Part shown: in pieces, positions 8,521 to 16,682 of the stretch
How positions within the stretch are numbered: position 1 is the first letter of the stretch
Layout: each line of letters starts with the position of its first letter
NCBI GenBank assembly: GCA_946479515.1
Contig: CAMLGF010000011.1
Coordinates: 1-64,000 of the forward strand
Direction of reading: 5' to 3'
DNA: 64,000 nucleotides
From: an uncultured Pseudomonadota bacterium
GTDB lineage: Bacteria; Pseudomonadota; Gammaproteobacteria; Steroidobacterales; Steroidobacteraceae
The notes under the pieces: model-generated
The model's input: the letters and a program-made list of their open reading frames with translations, nothing else
Database searches by the model: none
What the model was told of the DNA's origin: nothing
Program-made: the position numbers and the translations under genes

Positions 8521-10033
8521 CTTGAGTCCCCTCTGAATCCGCCCCCGCTTTCCGTGCCGCACCGATCACCTGGCGCACCGCCCTCGTCCATGCGCGACAT
8601 CGACGTGCCGCGTCTCGTTCGGCTATCTCTCTTCTGAACGTGCGCGGCGCGGCGCTCATCGGCAACGTCCCGACCGGCGCATGGATGCCCAAACGGAGAG
8701 CGCCCATCGAGGCCGCGCCGAGAGCCGAGTAATCCGGATGTTCCGCTGCCTGCAGCTCGACGCCAAGCAGATCGGCGCAGGTCTGCATCAGAAGTGCGTT
8801 GGCGCTCAATCCACCGTCGCAACGAAGGCCGGATATGTCAATTGCGGCTTCGGCACGCAACAGCTCGAGCACATCTCGCACCTGGTACGCGATCGATTCA
8901 ATGGCCGCCCGCGCGATGTGCCTGCGATCGCAGTGCGCGTTCAGGCCGATGATGGCCGCGCGCGCATCCGCACACCAATGCGGAGCGCCGAGACCCGCGA
9001 ACGCCGGGACGATGAACACGCCGTGATCCTGCTCGACCTCGCGCGCCAGGCGTTCGGCCTCTTCATTGCTCGTGAAGATACCGAGCTGATCTCGCAGCCA
9101 GCTCAGCGTCGAGGCCGCGGAATTGACCATTCCCTCGAGGGCGAACGTCGGTACGCCTTCCCGCACCCAAGCCAGAGACGTGACCGCCCGGGTCGTGCGG
9201 ACTCGCGTGGAGCCGATGTTCACCATGACGGAGGCACCGGTGCCAAGCGTCACCTTGGCGCAGCCCGGCGATGTGCAGCGATGCGCAAAGAGTGAAGCCT
9301 GCGAATCGCCCATGACGCCGCAGATGGGCACTTCACGGGGGAGCAGCCCGCAAAGCGTGGTGACACCAAACATTGCATCGCTCGCCCGTACTTCGGGAAG
9401 GCACTGCTTCGGCACATTCCAGATGCCGCACAACGAGTCGTCCCAGGCAAGGCGGTCGATATCGAAGAACAACGTGCGGCTTGCATTGGTGTGGTCGGTA
9501 GCGAACGTGGCTCCCCCTGTCAGCCGATGCACCAGGTAAGCATCGACGGTCGCGAATGCCGCGTCGCCCGCATGAAGCCTGCGCGCGATCTGCGCATCCG
9601 CGCGCATGAGCCACTGCAGCTTCGACGCCGGAAAATAGCCGTCGATTCTCAGGCCAGTTCGCGCCCGCACCAGTTCGTCGTTGCCCCGGCTGCGCTGTTC
9701 CGCGCAGATCGCGTCACCGCGCCTGCATTGCCAGACGATGGCGTGACGCAGTGGCAGGCCGGTGCCTTTGTCGATGATGACGAAGGTCTCGCGCTGATTG
9801 GCGAGGCTGATGCCCGCGATGCTGCCGGAACGCCCCCGCTGTCTTTGCAGCAATTCGCCGCAGGACTCGAGGAGCGCCTGCCAGATCTCTTCGGCATCGT
9901 GTTCCACCCAACCGGCCTGCGGGTGGTGCTGGACATGGGGCCGACTCGCCTTGTCGACCACGACTCCGGCCTCGTCGAACAGCACGACCTTCGTGGACGA
10001 AGTGCTCTGATCGATGGCCAGCATGTACTTCAT
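8456..10033 (-). CDS. FGGY-family carbohydrate kinase, candidate D-apulose kinase
   Basis: 525-residue sugar kinase with both FGGY actin-like domains. N-terminal motifs: LAIDQSTSSTKVVLFDEAG, GWVEHDAEEIW, SLANQRET, IVWQCRR and a TDHTNASRT block. C-terminal: VTLGTGASVMVNIG, PAFAGLGAPHW, and DGGLSANALLMQTCADLLG ahead of the ALGAA helix. Overall it resembles glycerol kinase (GlpK) most, but the neighbours (split transketolase, TIM-barrel isomerase) fit a ketose kinase; D-apulose is my preferred substrate. It starts 4 nt inside the transketolase gene. The C-terminus runs about 20 residues into the binding-protein gene in another frame, a longer tail than usual. Confidence 0.9.
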   Translation of the reverse strand: MKYMLAIDQSTSSTKVVLFDEAGVVVDKASRPHVQHHPQAGWVEHDAEEIWQALLESCGELLQRQRGRSGSIAGISLANQRETFVIIDKGTGLPLRHAIVWQCRRGDAICAEQRSRGNDELVRARTGLRIDGYFPASKLQWLMRADAQIARRLHAGDAAFATVDAYLVHRLTGGATFATDHTNASRTLFFDIDRLAWDDSLCGIWNVPKQCLPEVRASDAMFGVTTLCGLLPREVPICGVMGDSQASLFAHRCTSPGCAKVTLGTGASVMVNIGSTRVRTTRAVTSLAWVREGVPTFALEGMVNSAASTLSWLRDQLGIFTSNEEAERLAREVEQDHGVFIVPAFAGLGAPHWCADARAAIIGLNAHCDRRHIARAAIESIAYQVRDVLELLRAEAAIDISGLRCDGGLSANALLMQTCADLLGVELQAAEHPDYSALGAASMGALRLGIHAPVGTLPMSAAPRTFRREIAERDAARRCRAWTRAVRQVIGAARKAGADSEGTQGATNDSHPDVRRLSAAGTRSL

Positions 10034-11058
10034 GACGCCCGACGCTCGAGCGACGCTGACCTCAGCAGCTGGGTGGCGGTGGCTGCGAGTCCTTCCATGG
10101 AGATTCGGTAGTGCCGGAAGATATCGGCCTGGCTCCCGGTCACCGTGTACTCATCGGGAATGCCCACCCGGCGAAATCGCGGGTGAATGCCTGTCTCCAG
10201 GAACAGCGCAGCGCAGGCCTCGCCGAGTCCGCCGTTCACCAAATGCTCCTCCACCGTGACCACGCCACGGCACTGCCGGGCGGCATTGAGCAGGATGGTC
10301 ACGTCCAGCGGTCGAATGCTGGGCACGCTCAGCACACGCGCCGAAATCCCTTCATGCTCCTGCAATTCGGCTGCCGCCAGCAGCGCGTGGATAACCGTTT
10401 CACCGGTCGCGATGAACGCGACGTCTGTGCCATTGCGGAGCACCGCGGCGGCGCGAACATCAACGGCCGACATCGCCGGTCGCAGGTCGTAGAGCGCTGC
10501 TTTGCCGAATCGTAAATAGACTGGCACACGCGAGCTCGCTGCGAATCTCACGGCCGCTCGCGCCTCCGCATTGTCAGCGGGCACGACGATGTCGAGGTTG
10601 TTGATCGCCCGCAGCGCCGCAAGGTCGTGCAGTGAATGATGCGTGGAGCCGAGCGCACCATAGCTCACCCCCGCACTGATGCCGATGAGCCGGACAGGAT
10701 GGCCTGAATAGGCGACGTCGTTCTTCATCTGTTCGAGCGCTCGCGCGGTCAGGAAGCAGGCCGGAGAGACCGCAAACACATTCTTGCCGCCTGACGCCAG
10801 GCCCGCCGCCAACGCGACGAGATTCTGCTCGGCGATTCCGACTTCCACGATCTGCCGAGGCAGCGCGGCGCCAAACGGCGTCAATTTTCCCGATCCCCTC
10901 GAATCGCTCGTGACCACTTGCACGTTTGCGTCGTCACGCGCGAGCTCCAGGAGAGTCTCGGCGAACACCTCCAGATTGGGCCTGCCCATGCGCAGGCCCA
11001 GCTGTTCCGCGCGGCGTGTCGCAGCGGCGCTGTGCATCGAAGGCGCGGGAGCGCTCAT
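10030..11058 (-). CDS. transketolase C-terminal subunit (Pyr + C-terminal domains)
   Basis: 342-residue C-terminal half of a split transketolase, containing the pyrimidine-binding and transketolase C domains. The Glu that activates thiamine diphosphate is in IVEVGIAEQNLVALAAGLA; STHHSLHDLAALRAI and DIVVPADNAEARAAV follow. The C-domain contains VVTVEEHLVNGGLGEAC. I use the ATG at 11058, which overlaps the N-subunit stop by ATGA; the longer open frame upstream belongs to another reading frame of the N-subunit. With the N-subunit and the kinase it fits the known two-subunit apulose-4-phosphate transketolase (EC 2.2.1.13), which yields xylulose-5-phosphate and dihydroxyacetone phosphate. Substrate is inferred from context. 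Confidence 0.92.
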   Translation of the reverse strand: MSAPAPSMHSAAATRRAEQLGLRMGRPNLEVFAETLLELARDDANVQVVTSDSRGSGKLTPFGAALPRQIVEVGIAEQNLVALAAGLASGGKNVFAVSPACFLTARALEQMKNDVAYSGHPVRLIGISAGVSYGALGSTHHSLHDLAALRAINNLDIVVPADNAEARAAVRFAASSRVPVYLRFGKAALYDLRPAMSAVDVRAAAVLRNGTDVAFIATGETVIHALLAAAELQEHEGISARVLSVPSIRPLDVTILLNAARQCRGVVTVEEHLVNGGLGEACAALFLETGIHPRFRRVGIPDEYTVTGSQADIFRHYRISMEGLAATATQLLRSASLERRAS

Positions 11059-11921
11059 GGGCCCACCCCGGCCGCCAGGCGACGCTCCGCAGTCTCGAGC
11101 TCCTGGATGGCCGCCGAGTATTCGGAATCGTTCGGCACACGGTGATGCCAGGCTGCCTGGTCCTCCATGAAACTGATTCCCTTTCCCTTGACGGTGTCGG
11201 CGAGAACGACCATGGGTTTGCCCGGCGAAGACTCGACCGCCAGCGCCTGGGTCAGCGCATGAAAATTGTGGCCGTCGACCGTGCGCACGTGCCAGCCGAA
11301 CGCAGAGAACTTGGCATCCAGGGGTTCGCTGCTGCAGACGTCCCGGGTGCGGCCGGTGATCTGGAGTTGGTTGCGGTCGACGATTGCGACCAGGTTGTCG
11401 AGCCCGTGATGCGAAGCCGACATAGCGGCCTCCCATACCGATCCTTCGGCAAGTTCTCCGTCACCCATGAGGGTGAAAACCCGGAATCGACGATCGGACT
11501 TGCGGGCAGCCAGTGCCAATCCGACGCAGAATGACAGTCCGTGACCAAGGGCACCGGTGTTGTGCTCCACGCCCGGCACCTTGCGAGTGGGATGCCCGAC
11601 GAAATGCGACTGGTACTGACACAAGGTATCCAACGACGCCGGCGCGAAGAAGCCCTGGTCGGCGAGCACCACGTACAGTGCCTCGACGCAGTGGCCCTTG
11701 CTTTGCACATATCGGTCACGATCTGGTGAGTTGCAGGTCTGCGGCGTGACGTTCAACACCCGGTTGTAAAGCACGTTGATGATATCCACGCATGACAGGC
11801 CGCCCCCGGTATGCCCGGCGCCGGCATGCTTGATGATCCTCAGCATCTCTTTTCGATACCGGATCGAGCGCAACGCGATTTCTTCGTCGCGCATGGCCGC
11901 CGGCTGGATACGAGAACTCAT
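11055..11921 (-). CDS. transketolase N-terminal subunit (thiamine diphosphate-binding)
   Basis: 288-residue N-terminal half of a split transketolase. The substrate/cofactor His motif AGAGHTGGGLSCVDII is near residue 38, EHNTGALGHGLSFCVGLALA follows, and the metal/ThDP motif GDGELAEGSVWEAAM ends in IVDRNQ. It must pair with the adjacent C-subunit to be active. ATGA overlaps with both the isomerase gene upstream and the C-subunit downstream give tight coupling. Split transketolases of this type recur in pentose, erythritol and apiose operons. Confidence 0.93.
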   Translation of the reverse strand: MSSRIQPAAMRDEEIALRSIRYRKEMLRIIKHAGAGHTGGGLSCVDIINVLYNRVLNVTPQTCNSPDRDRYVQSKGHCVEALYVVLADQGFFAPASLDTLCQYQSHFVGHPTRKVPGVEHNTGALGHGLSFCVGLALAARKSDRRFRVFTLMGDGELAEGSVWEAAMSASHHGLDNLVAIVDRNQLQITGRTRDVCSSEPLDAKFSAFGWHVRTVDGHNFHALTQALAVESSPGKPMVVLADTVKGKGISFMEDQAAWHHRVPNDSEYSAAIQELETAERRLAAGVGP

Positions 11922-12919
11922 GCGCGCAACAGTGCGTCGAAAATCAGGCGTTGGGCCTGCAGCGCATCCTGGCGCGTCTGCAGCGCGCGAAGTCGCTCGA
12001 GGTCGAGCTGGCTGACTTTCGCATCGAGCATGCGAATCGTGTCGATGCTGCGGCGCGCCGCCGCGACGGGGTCTTCGCGGAAGGGAAACTGGTCCAGGAG
12101 AATCGGACCTTGCCAGTCGATGCGGCGCACGGCCAGCATGAACTCCAGCGCTTCGATCAGATGCACCGAGCCGACGGCGAGATCATCGTCCCAGCCCCGC
12201 CAGTTGTCATTGACCTCGACACTGCGCAGGCGGCCGGCGCGCGCAATCAGCTGCAGCTCTTCCGCGGGCGTTTCGCCGCCCAGCAGCGAATGCCCGAGAT
12301 CCATCACGATGCCGATGTTGTCGAGGCCCGTCGCTTCGATCGCACGCAGCGTTCGAGCCGCGCTGCTCAGCGTGAGCCGGACGCGCGGCTCCTTGGCCTT
12401 GTATTCGATCGCGAAGTTCATCGACTTGTCGGAGCCCGCCACTTCGCGGATTCCATCGACCGTGAGATCCCAGAGTTCCATGTAGTCCGACTGAAACGGA
12501 TAGTCGTAACCGTCCTGACCAGGCCAGAACTTCACGTAGTCCGCTCCCAGCTCGTGCGCGACCGGAATCGCACTCTTGCAGAGCTCGATCAAATCCCGCC
12601 GAACCTGCGGATCCGGATTCGTGAAGGCGCCGCGGCAGAACTTCCTCGTGTAGATCGCGGGCGTGATCGCGATCGCGCGCAGCTGCGCCCGCTCGAGTTC
12701 GCCCTTCACCTGCCTGGTCGTGACCCCGGCTTCGAACGGGTAGTTGATGTCGAGCGCGACGAGCGAACCGACCTCACCGGCGCGGCGGATGGCCTCGAGC
12801 GTCGTGACCGGCGGGCCATACGCATCAGTGGCGTAGCGATCGATGAATTGACCGAACATCCACAATCCGGCGCCGAAGGCGAGAGGCGTCCGTGCGGCCT
12901 GATCGCTCCCTGAAGACAT
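11918..12919 (-). CDS. xylose-isomerase-like TIM-barrel sugar isomerase, candidate D-apiose isomerase
   Basis: 333-residue protein of the sugar isomerase/epimerase (AP-endonuclease-2-like TIM barrel) superfamily. Candidate metal ligands are Glu in NFAIEYKAKEPR, Asp and His in IVMDLGHSLLGGE, Asp in VEVNDNWRGWDDDL and the late Asp in ILLDQFPFRED. The start is ATG 12919, preceded by AAGGGGGG at correct spacing; the frame upstream to 13000 has no similarity. It is first in the eight-gene operon and divergent from an AraC regulator. In the non-oxidative apiose route a TIM-barrel isomerase makes D-apulose, which the downstream kinase and transketolase would use. Confidence 0.87.
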   Translation of the reverse strand: MSSGSDQAARTPLAFGAGLWMFGQFIDRYATDAYGPPVTTLEAIRRAGEVGSLVALDINYPFEAGVTTRQVKGELERAQLRAIAITPAIYTRKFCRGAFTNPDPQVRRDLIELCKSAIPVAHELGADYVKFWPGQDGYDYPFQSDYMELWDLTVDGIREVAGSDKSMNFAIEYKAKEPRVRLTLSSAARTLRAIEATGLDNIGIVMDLGHSLLGGETPAEELQLIARAGRLRSVEVNDNWRGWDDDLAVGSVHLIEALEFMLAVRRIDWQGPILLDQFPFREDPVAAARRSIDTIRMLDAKVSQLDLERLRALQTRQDALQAQRLIFDALLRA

Positions 12920-13011
12920 CTGGACCCCCCTTGATTTTGATCGAGAGTAGTGTGACTTTCTCGGCACCTCCTCCTCGTTTCCAGGAAAGATCACCTGCAT
13001 CCTAAGGAACC

Positions 13012-13881
13012 ATGACTTCCTTCGATCCCAAGCGGCCCGACTTCGCGCCTTACGGCTTTACCTGTGAGCTGTGGCGACCGTCGCCCATGCCGCGTCCCGA
13101 TCGCCACAACGAGGTGGAGCTCAATCTGCTGCGCAGCGGCTCCGTTACCTATCTACTGGGAGGACGCAAGGTACAGATCCCCGCGTTGAAACTCAGCGCG
13201 TTCTGGGCCGCGTTTCCACACCAAATCATCCACTACGAAGACACGACGGAGTATTTCGTGGTGACCTTGCCGCTCGCATGGTTCCTGCAATGCAGGCTGC
13301 CCGAACCGCTGGTTCAGGCGTTGCTCCGCGGAGACGTCGTCGCCGAGAGCGCGGTGGCCCATGCGGAAATGGATGTCGAAATGATGGCGCGCTGGGTGAA
13401 TGACTTTCGCGAGCCCGGCGAACTCGTGCGCAAGGCGATTCTCCTCGAACTGGAGGCGCGCTTGTTGCGGCTCGCCATTACCTCCGCGGGCAGGTCGCAG
13501 CAGAAATCGAGGGCGCACCGACCCCTGAGCAAGGCGGGACTCAGCAAGGTGGAACAGATGGCGTGCTTCATCGCGCAGCGCTACACGAAACCGCTGAACG
13601 TCGACGAAATCGGCGCATCGGTCGGATTGCATCCGAACTACGCCATGAGCCTTTTCAAGAAGACGTTCGGCACGACGCTGGTCGACTACGTGACACAGCA
13701 CCGCGTGTCCCATGCCCAGAGGCTGCTCGCGACCACGGATGACAAGATCGTCGACATCGCCCTCGCCTCCGGCTTCACGTCCACGAGCCGCTTCAACGCG
13801 GCATTTCTCGGCGAGTGCGGTTGTTCGCCGCGCGACTATCGCCGCCAGCACAGGGCCGAAGTCACGAGCGGCGGCGGATGA
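13012..13881 (+). CDS. AraC-family transcriptional regulator
   Basis: 289-residue regulator with an N-terminal cupin-like sugar-sensing domain (about 1-165) and a C-terminal double helix-turn-helix (about 185-285). HTH features are LNVDEIGASVGLHPNYAMSLFKKTFG and the second motif IVDIALASGFTSTSRFNAAFLGECG ending CSPRDYRR. A ribosome site TAAGGAA precedes the ATG. It diverges from the sugar operon across 92 bp, so it is the probable apiose-responsive activator of that operon and perhaps of the flanking hydrolase genes. Confidence 0.92.
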   Translation: MTSFDPKRPDFAPYGFTCELWRPSPMPRPDRHNEVELNLLRSGSVTYLLGGRKVQIPALKLSAFWAAFPHQIIHYEDTTEYFVVTLPLAWFLQCRLPEPLVQALLRGDVVAESAVAHAEMDVEMMARWVNDFREPGELVRKAILLELEARLLRLAITSAGRSQQKSRAHRPLSKAGLSKVEQMACFIAQRYTKPLNVDEIGASVGLHPNYAMSLFKKTFGTTLVDYVTQHRVSHAQRLLATTDDKIVDIALASGFTSTSRFNAAFLGECGCSPRDYRRQHRAEVTSGGG

Positions 13882-13882
13882 C

Positions 13883-13946
13883 CCGGACGGCGCGGCCCTG
13901 AAGGGGCGGGCCGCGCCGCCAGGCCCGTCCGGCTCTCACCGGACGG
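13883..13946 (+). terminator. nested, mutually exclusive hairpins downstream of the AraC gene
   Basis: A perfect 10-bp stem GGCGCGGCCC (13889-13898) / GGGCCGCGCC (13908-13917) follows the AraC stop. A second hairpin CCGTCCGG (13925-13932) / CCGGACGG (13939-13946) comes next. A third element CCGGACGG (13883-13890) could also pair with 13925-13932, competing with the second. No T-run follows. It may be a compound terminator, or a switchable leader for the hydrolase genes starting at 14116. The rest of 13947-14115 shows nothing else clear. Confidence 0.45.
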
Positions 13947-14115
13947 CGGAATCGCCTGATCCCGACGGTACAGCCACGGGCCCCGGCGATTCCTCCGTTT
14001 GCCGGGCGATAGACACCTGAAAGCTAAGCTGTGCAGGCATTGGACCGTCCGCATTGCCAGTGCCCGCGCTAGAGTCGCCAGCCATCGAGCACGCTTCGCA
14101 ACGGAAGGATTGCCA

Positions 14116-15540
14116 ATGATCCGCGCACAGCTTCGCCGCTTCGGGCTCGCGCTTTTCATGTTCTGCGTCATCGCGGGCGCGGCCGGCAGCCAACCCCGGC
14201 CGCGCGTGTTCGTGCTCACCGATATCGAAAACGAGCCGGACGATGCAATGTCTCTGGTGCGTTTCCTTGCATATGCCAACCAATGGGAAACGGAGGGGCT
14301 GGTTGCCACCACTTCCACGCATCTGAAGGATCGAGTCGCACCGGATCGGATTCGCACTATCGTCGCTGCGTACGGCAAGGTGCGTGACAACCTGGAAATG
14401 CATGAAACGGGGTTTCCGAGCGAGGCCCGGCTTCAGGCTCGTATTGCCGCCGGCGTGCCCCGCTTCGGCATGACGGGCGTCGGCCGTGGTCAGGATTCGC
14501 AGGGATCCGCGAATCTGATCGCCGCCGTCGATCGCAGCGACCAGCCACTGTGGGTGTGCGTGTGGGGTGGCCCGAACGTGCTGGCGCAGGCGCTCTGGAA
14601 GGTCCGCGAAACGCGCGGCAAGCGCGAACTTCGGCAGTTCGTGGCGAAGCTCCGCGTCTACACCATTTCCGACCAGGACGACAGCGGACCGTGGATTCGC
14701 AGAAATTTTCCCGGGCTTTTCTACATCGCAAGTCCCGGCGTGCACGCCGGAGGCGCGTATCACTACGCCACCTGGAGCGGCATCTCGGGAGACAACTTCC
14801 ACGGGCGGTTCGCTGGCGCCGATTTCGCCATCGTCGACAATCCCTGGCTGGACGAGCACATCCGCAGCAAGGGCCCGCTCGGGGCGGAGCATCCGCACAC
14901 GAAATTTCTCATGGAAGGTGACACGCCAAGCTTCCTGAATCTCATCTCCAACGGGCTCAGCGAGCCTGAGCACCCCGACTGGGGCGGATGGGGCGGCCGC
15001 TACGAACTCTATCTACCGCGAACCCGGAAGTGGTTCCTGGCGCCCGAAACGCGCGCGTTCTGGACGGATGCCGCCGACGAAGTCCTTGGCATCGATGGCA
15101 AGTGGCACACCGGCAACCAGGAGACGATCTGGCGCTGGCGTGCGGCGTACCAGAACGATTTCGCAGCGCGCATGGATTGGACAATCAAACCCTATGCGGA
15201 GGCCAATCATCCCCCTCTCGTGCGGCTCGACCATGCCGAGCTGCTTGCGGCTCGTCCTGGTGAGCGTGTGCGACTGAGCGCGGCCGGCAGCAGCGACCCG
15301 GATGGCAACGACCTGGGCTACGAGTGGTTCTACTACCCAGAGCCCGGCACGTTCACCGTGGCCACAGCCCGCACGGGTGCGCCCGTGGCGATCCAGGATG
15401 CCAGCCGGCAGACAGCTTCGTTTGTCGTACCGGAGCGCTTCCTGCGTGCCGGCACGATGCACTTCATCGTAGCGGTTACCGACAATGGAAAGCCGCCGCT
15501 CACGCGCTATCGCCGCGTGATCGTTGACGTCTCGGAATGA
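14116..15540 (+). CDS. DUF1593 (Sde182 nucleoside-hydrolase-like) secreted protein, copy 1
   Basis: 474-residue exported protein; signal peptide at about residues 1-26 ([17 protein letters not shown]). The N-terminal domain resembles the nucleoside-hydrolase-like Sde182 family (DUF1593): acidic motif [26 protein letters not shown] and [17 protein letters not shown]. After EGDTPSFL and [11 protein letters not shown] comes a C-terminal Ig-like domain with [18 protein letters not shown]. The ATG at 14116 follows GGAAGGA. It is upstream of the PL10 pectate lyase and probably cotranscribed. Family function is not established; carbohydrate binding or deglycosylation in pectin breakdown is likely from context. 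A paralogue lies at 22815-24305. Confidence 0.88.
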   Translation: MIRAQLRRFGLALFMFCVIAGAAGSQPRPRVFVLTDIENEPDDAMSLVRFLAYANQWETEGLVATTSTHLKDRVAPDRIRTIVAAYGKVRDNLEMHETGFPSEARLQARIAAGVPRFGMTGVGRGQDSQGSANLIAAVDRSDQPLWVCVWGGPNVLAQALWKVRETRGKRELRQFVAKLRVYTISDQDDSGPWIRRNFPGLFYIASPGVHAGGAYHYATWSGISGDNFHGRFAGADFAIVDNPWLDEHIRSKGPLGAEHPHTKFLMEGDTPSFLNLISNGLSEPEHPDWGGWGGRYELYLPRTRKWFLAPETRAFWTDAADEVLGIDGKWHTGNQETIWRWRAAYQNDFAARMDWTIKPYAEANHPPLVRLDHAELLAARPGERVRLSAAGSSDPDGNDLGYEWFYYPEPGTFTVATARTGAPVAIQDASRQTASFVVPERFLRAGTMHFIVAVTDNGKPPLTRYRRVIVDVSE

Positions 15541-15560
15541 TAGCGAAGCGGAGGTTGACC

Positions 15561-16682
15561 ATGGATTCGAGCAGGACGTCCGCTGGGCTCGCGAGTATTC
15601 TCGCGGCGATTTTGCTTTCGGCACACGCGGTATCGGCTCATGCCCGGCAGGCAGACGACCCGGAGGCGGCGGCCGATAGCGCTGCGCTGCGATGGGGAAC
15701 TGCAATGCTGCGTCGCGACGAGTCCTGGTACTCGACGCCGATGGCGCGCCGGATTGCCGACAACCTGCTGCGATACCAGTCGGACGCAGGCGGCTGGCCG
15801 AAGAACACCAACCTGGCGGCGTGGCCGCCGGCGGCGCGGGACGCGGATTTTGCCACCGATGGTCGCGCCAACACCTTCGACAATCACGGCACGACCCTGC
15901 CTCTGCGCTATCTGGCGAAAGTCTTCGGTGCGTCGCGAGACACGCGCTATCGGGACGCATTCGACCGCGGGCTCGACTACACGCTGGTGGCGCAGTACCC
16001 GAATGGCGGATGGCCGCAGTTCTACCCGCCGCGAACAGGCTACTACTCGCACCTCACCTTCAATGACGATGCCATGATCAACATCCTGGCGTTGTTGCGT
16101 GACATCGCCCAACGGCACGGGCCCTTCGACTTCGTCGATGCGCCACGCCGTGAACAGGCCGCGCGCGCCGTGGAACGCGGCGTCAGGCTGATCCTTCGTA
16201 CTCAGCTGCGCCGCGGAGATCGGCTCACCGCTTGGTGCGCGCAATACGATGAGCGGACCCTGGCTCCGGCCTGGGCGCGCGCCTATGAACCACCCTCGCT
16301 CTCCGGCAACGAAAGCGTCGGGATCCTGCGCTTTCTGATGACTATCGAATCGCCGTCGCGCGCTCAGGTGGCTGCGATCGAGGGTGGCGTACACTGGCTC
16401 GAGACGGCCGCAATTCACGGCGTGCGCGTCGAGAGCTTCGTGGACGAGCGAGGCGAACCGGACCGCCGTGTCGTCATCGACGCCACCGCGCCCAGATTGT
16501 GGGCACGCTTCTACGCGTTGGACAACGATCAACCGATCTTCCTGGGTCGCGATTCGGTCGCGCATTCTTCCTTCGACCAGATCGAGCGCGAGCGCCGTGC
16601 AGGCTACGCCTACTACGGCGATTGGGCGGAATCGCTGCTCAGCAAAGACTATCCCGCCTGGAAGGCGCGGCTGGGCCGTTGA
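15561..16682 (+). CDS. pectate lyase, PL10 family
   Basis: 373-residue secreted pectate lyase. A signal peptide (LASILAAILLSAHAVSAHA) is followed by the PL10 catalytic fold: NLLRYQSDAGGWPKN, ATDGRANTFDNHGTT, QYPNGGWPQFYPP, LTFNDDAMIN, and later CAQYDERTLAPAWARAYEPP. These match polygalacturonate lyases of PL10, which cleave by beta-elimination. I take the ATG at 15561, which follows GCGGAGG; an ATG at 15537 overlapping the previous stop by ATGA is possible. Its 3' end overlaps the convergent GH140 gene by 34 nt. Confidence 0.9.
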   Translation: MDSSRTSAGLASILAAILLSAHAVSAHARQADDPEAAADSAALRWGTAMLRRDESWYSTPMARRIADNLLRYQSDAGGWPKNTNLAAWPPAARDADFATDGRANTFDNHGTTLPLRYLAKVFGASRDTRYRDAFDRGLDYTLVAQYPNGGWPQFYPPRTGYYSHLTFNDDAMINILALLRDIAQRHGPFDFVDAPRREQAARAVERGVRLILRTQLRRGDRLTAWCAQYDERTLAPAWARAYEPPSLSGNESVGILRFLMTIESPSRAQVAAIEGGVHWLETAAIHGVRVESFVDERGEPDRRVVIDATAPRLWARFYALDNDQPIFLGRDSVAHSSFDQIERERRAGYAYYGDWAESLLSKDYPAWKARLGR

